From Ignavibacteriaceae bacterium (GTDB taxonomy: Bacteria; Bacteroidota; Ignavibacteria; Ignavibacteriales; Ignavibacteriaceae), in the NCBI GenBank assembly GCA_022865965.1, contig JALHTS010000237.1, forward strand, positions 1 to 5,329: a stretch of DNA of 5,329 bases, written 5' to 3'. The notes below the pieces were generated by a model. It did no database searches and was not told where the DNA came from. It worked only from the letters and a program-made list of their open reading frames with translations. Position 1 is the stretch's first letter; each line of letters opens with the position of its first letter. Positions 4,109 to 5,329 of the stretch are shown in pieces. The position numbers were made by a program, and so were the translations under genes.

Positions 4109-5329
4109 TTGTTTAATAAGATTTTAATTGCTAATCGCGGCGAAATCGCACTAAGAATAATCAGAACCTGTAAAGAACTTGGAATTAAAACAGTTGCTGT
4201 TTATTCTGAGGTAGACAGAGAATCACTTCACGTTACCTTTGCAGACGAAGCTGTTTGCATAGGACCCGCTCTTGGAAAAGAAAGTTATTTAAAAATTCCC
4301 GCTATTATTTCAGCTGCCAATATAACAGGTGCAGATGCTATCCATCCCGGCTATGGCTTTCTTGCTGAGAATGCAGACTTTTCGGCTATATGCGCTGAAT
4401 CTAATATTAAGTTTATCGGACCTTCACCTGATATGATAAGAGCGATGGGAGATAAATCTTTTGCTAAAGACACGATGAAGAAAAATGGTGTTCCTGTTAT
4501 TCCCGGAAGTGATGGAGTAATTGATAGTTCTGAGGAAGGCAAAAAGCTTGCGCATGAAATTGGCTTTCCTGTTATAATTAAAGCTTCTGCAGGCGGCGGC
4601 GGTAAAGGAATGAGAATTGTCTGGGAAGAAAAAGATTTTGATAAAGCTTTTCAAACAGCTCAGACAGAAGCCGAGGCCGCCTTTAGTAATTCTGCAGTTT
4701 ACATTGAAAAATTTCTTGAGAATCCCCGTCACATCGAATTTCAGATAATGGGTGACAGATTCGGAAATGTTTATCATTATGGCGAAAGAGATTGTTCTGT
4801 TCAGCGAAGACATCAAAAACTTATCGAGGAAGCTCCTTCTCCTGCTCTTGATGCCGTCTTAAGAGAAAAAATGGGACAAGCTGCGGTGCTTGGCGCTAAG
4901 TCGGTTAATTATGAAGGTGCAGGAACGATAGAGTTCTTACTTGACAAGCATCATAATTTTTATTTTATGGAAATGAATACTCGTATTCAGGTTGAGCATC
5001 CTGTTACTGAATTTGTATGGGGAGTTGACTTAATAAGACAACAAATTCTAGTTGCCAGCGGAGAAAAAGTTGAAGTGCTTCCGGAGCAGCCTAAAGGTCA
5101 CAGTATTGAATTTAGAATTAATGCTGAAGATTATGAAAATAATTTCAGACCTTCACCCGGAAAAATAACTTCTCTTAATATGCCGGGCGGATTCGGTGTA
5201 AGAGTTGATTCTCATATTTATCAGGCTTATACAATTCCTCCTAACTATGATTCTCTTGTTGCTAAACTTATAGTATGGGGAACAGATCGTCCTCACGCAA
5301 TAGCAAGAGGGAAAAGAGCCCTTGAAGAA
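4109..5329 (+). CDS. accC: Biotin carboxylase subunit of acetyl-CoA carboxylase (3' end outside window), TTG start
   Basis: AccC is an ATP-grasp enzyme that carboxylates the biotin on AccB using ATP and bicarbonate. The window shows 407 codons, against a family length of about 450, so roughly the last 40 residues are missing. Conserved features include [15 protein letters not shown] at the start, [10 protein letters not shown] (79-88), K116, the ATP-binding K158 and the glycine loop AGGGGKGM (161-168), [11 protein letters not shown] (200-210), [12 protein letters not shown] (226-237), E275, and [14 protein letters not shown] with E288, N290, R292 and E296. R336 in EFRINAED is the equivalent of E. 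coli R338. No active-site residue is missing in the visible part. The frame has an in-frame TGA at 4082-4084, and the only usual start codon before the conserved N-terminus is TTG at 4109. It aligns exactly with the usual Met-Leu/Phe-Asp/Asn-Lys beginning. Only a weak GAG (4100-4102) precedes it. Third gene of the efp operon. Confidence 0.97.
   Translation, partial: MFNKILIANRGEIALRIIRTCKELGIKTVAVYSEVDRESLHVTFADEAVCIGPALGKESYLKIPAIISAANITGADAIHPGYGFLAENADFSAICAESNIKFIGPSPDMIRAMGDKSFAKDTMKKNGVPVIPGSDGVIDSSEEGKKLAHEIGFPVIIKASAGGGGKGMRIVWEEKDFDKAFQTAQTEAEAAFSNSAVYIEKFLENPRHIEFQIMGDRFGNVYHYGERDCSVQRRHQKLIEEAPSPALDAVLREKMGQAAVLGAKSVNYEGAGTIEFLLDKHHNFYFMEMNTRIQVEHPVTEFVWGVDLIRQQILVASGEKVEVLPEQPKGHSIEFRINAEDYENNFRPSPGKITSLNMPGGFGVRVDSHIYQAYTIPPNYDSLVAKLIVWGTDRPHAIARGKRALEE

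Noticed and set aside
4424..4816. 130-codon open frame on the minus strand
   Set aside because: It lies fully inside accC, antisense to its catalytic region, and its translation is Ser/Phe/Ile-rich with no recognisable motif: a shadow of the conserved gene.
1..5329. CRISPR array, insertion sequence, toxin-antitoxin or defence system
   Set aside because: No regularly spaced repeats, transposase motifs, terminal inverted repeats or recognisable defence domains on either strand; all large frames are housekeeping or PHP/TPR proteins.

Overview
All clearly recognisable genes in this AT-rich window lie on the + strand: two biosynthetic or translation-linked operon fragments with stand-alone genes between them. 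The content is bacterial: diaminopimelate epimerase, EF-P, a type II acetyl-CoA carboxylase and one bacterial tRNA. Two of the three promoter candidates match the Bacteroidota-type pattern (TTTG, about 19 bases, TAnnTTTG), one of them perfectly. The third, in front of efp, is compatible with that pattern but also with a sigma70-type reading. Together with the low GC and the efp-accB-accC order, this points to the Bacteroidota/Ignavibacteria/Chlorobi (FCB) side of the tree. An Ignavibacteria-like organism is my best guess, but it is an inference and not something the sequence proves.

Layout. (1) Positions 1-613 hold the 3' end of dapF (lysine/peptidoglycan precursor synthesis), followed 14 bases later by a 101-residue protein that I cannot assign but that looks like a dimeric alpha/beta-barrel (ferredoxin-like) protein; a 10-bp hairpin follows. 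(2) Positions 614-777 form a compact intergenic region. On the minus strand it carries a possible 18-codon gene with a perfect AGGAGG ribosome site, convergent with the dapF unit and sharing its hairpin. On the plus strand it carries a promoter for the next gene. (3) Positions 778-1827 encode a complete PHP-fold metallohydrolase of the CehA/McbA type, apparently transcribed alone. (4) Positions 1828-2207 hold an overlapping inverted repeat, a tRNA-Arg(CCG), a purine-rich direct repeat and a strong Bacteroidota-type promoter. (5) Positions 2208-2897 encode a single-pass membrane protein with a TPR-like extracytoplasmic domain, closed by a good intrinsic terminator. (6) From 2977 to the window end there is a promoter and then efp, accB and accC (3' end missing), closely spaced. 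This operon couples EF-P, which relieves ribosome stalling at proline runs, to the first committed step of fatty acid synthesis: AccC carboxylates the biotin carried on AccB.

There is no sign of a mobile element, CRISPR array, phage gene or defence system. Most of the window is ordinary housekeeping DNA. The parts most worth a second look are the small minus-strand ORF, the promoter pattern, the overlapping inverted repeat and the TTG start of accC.
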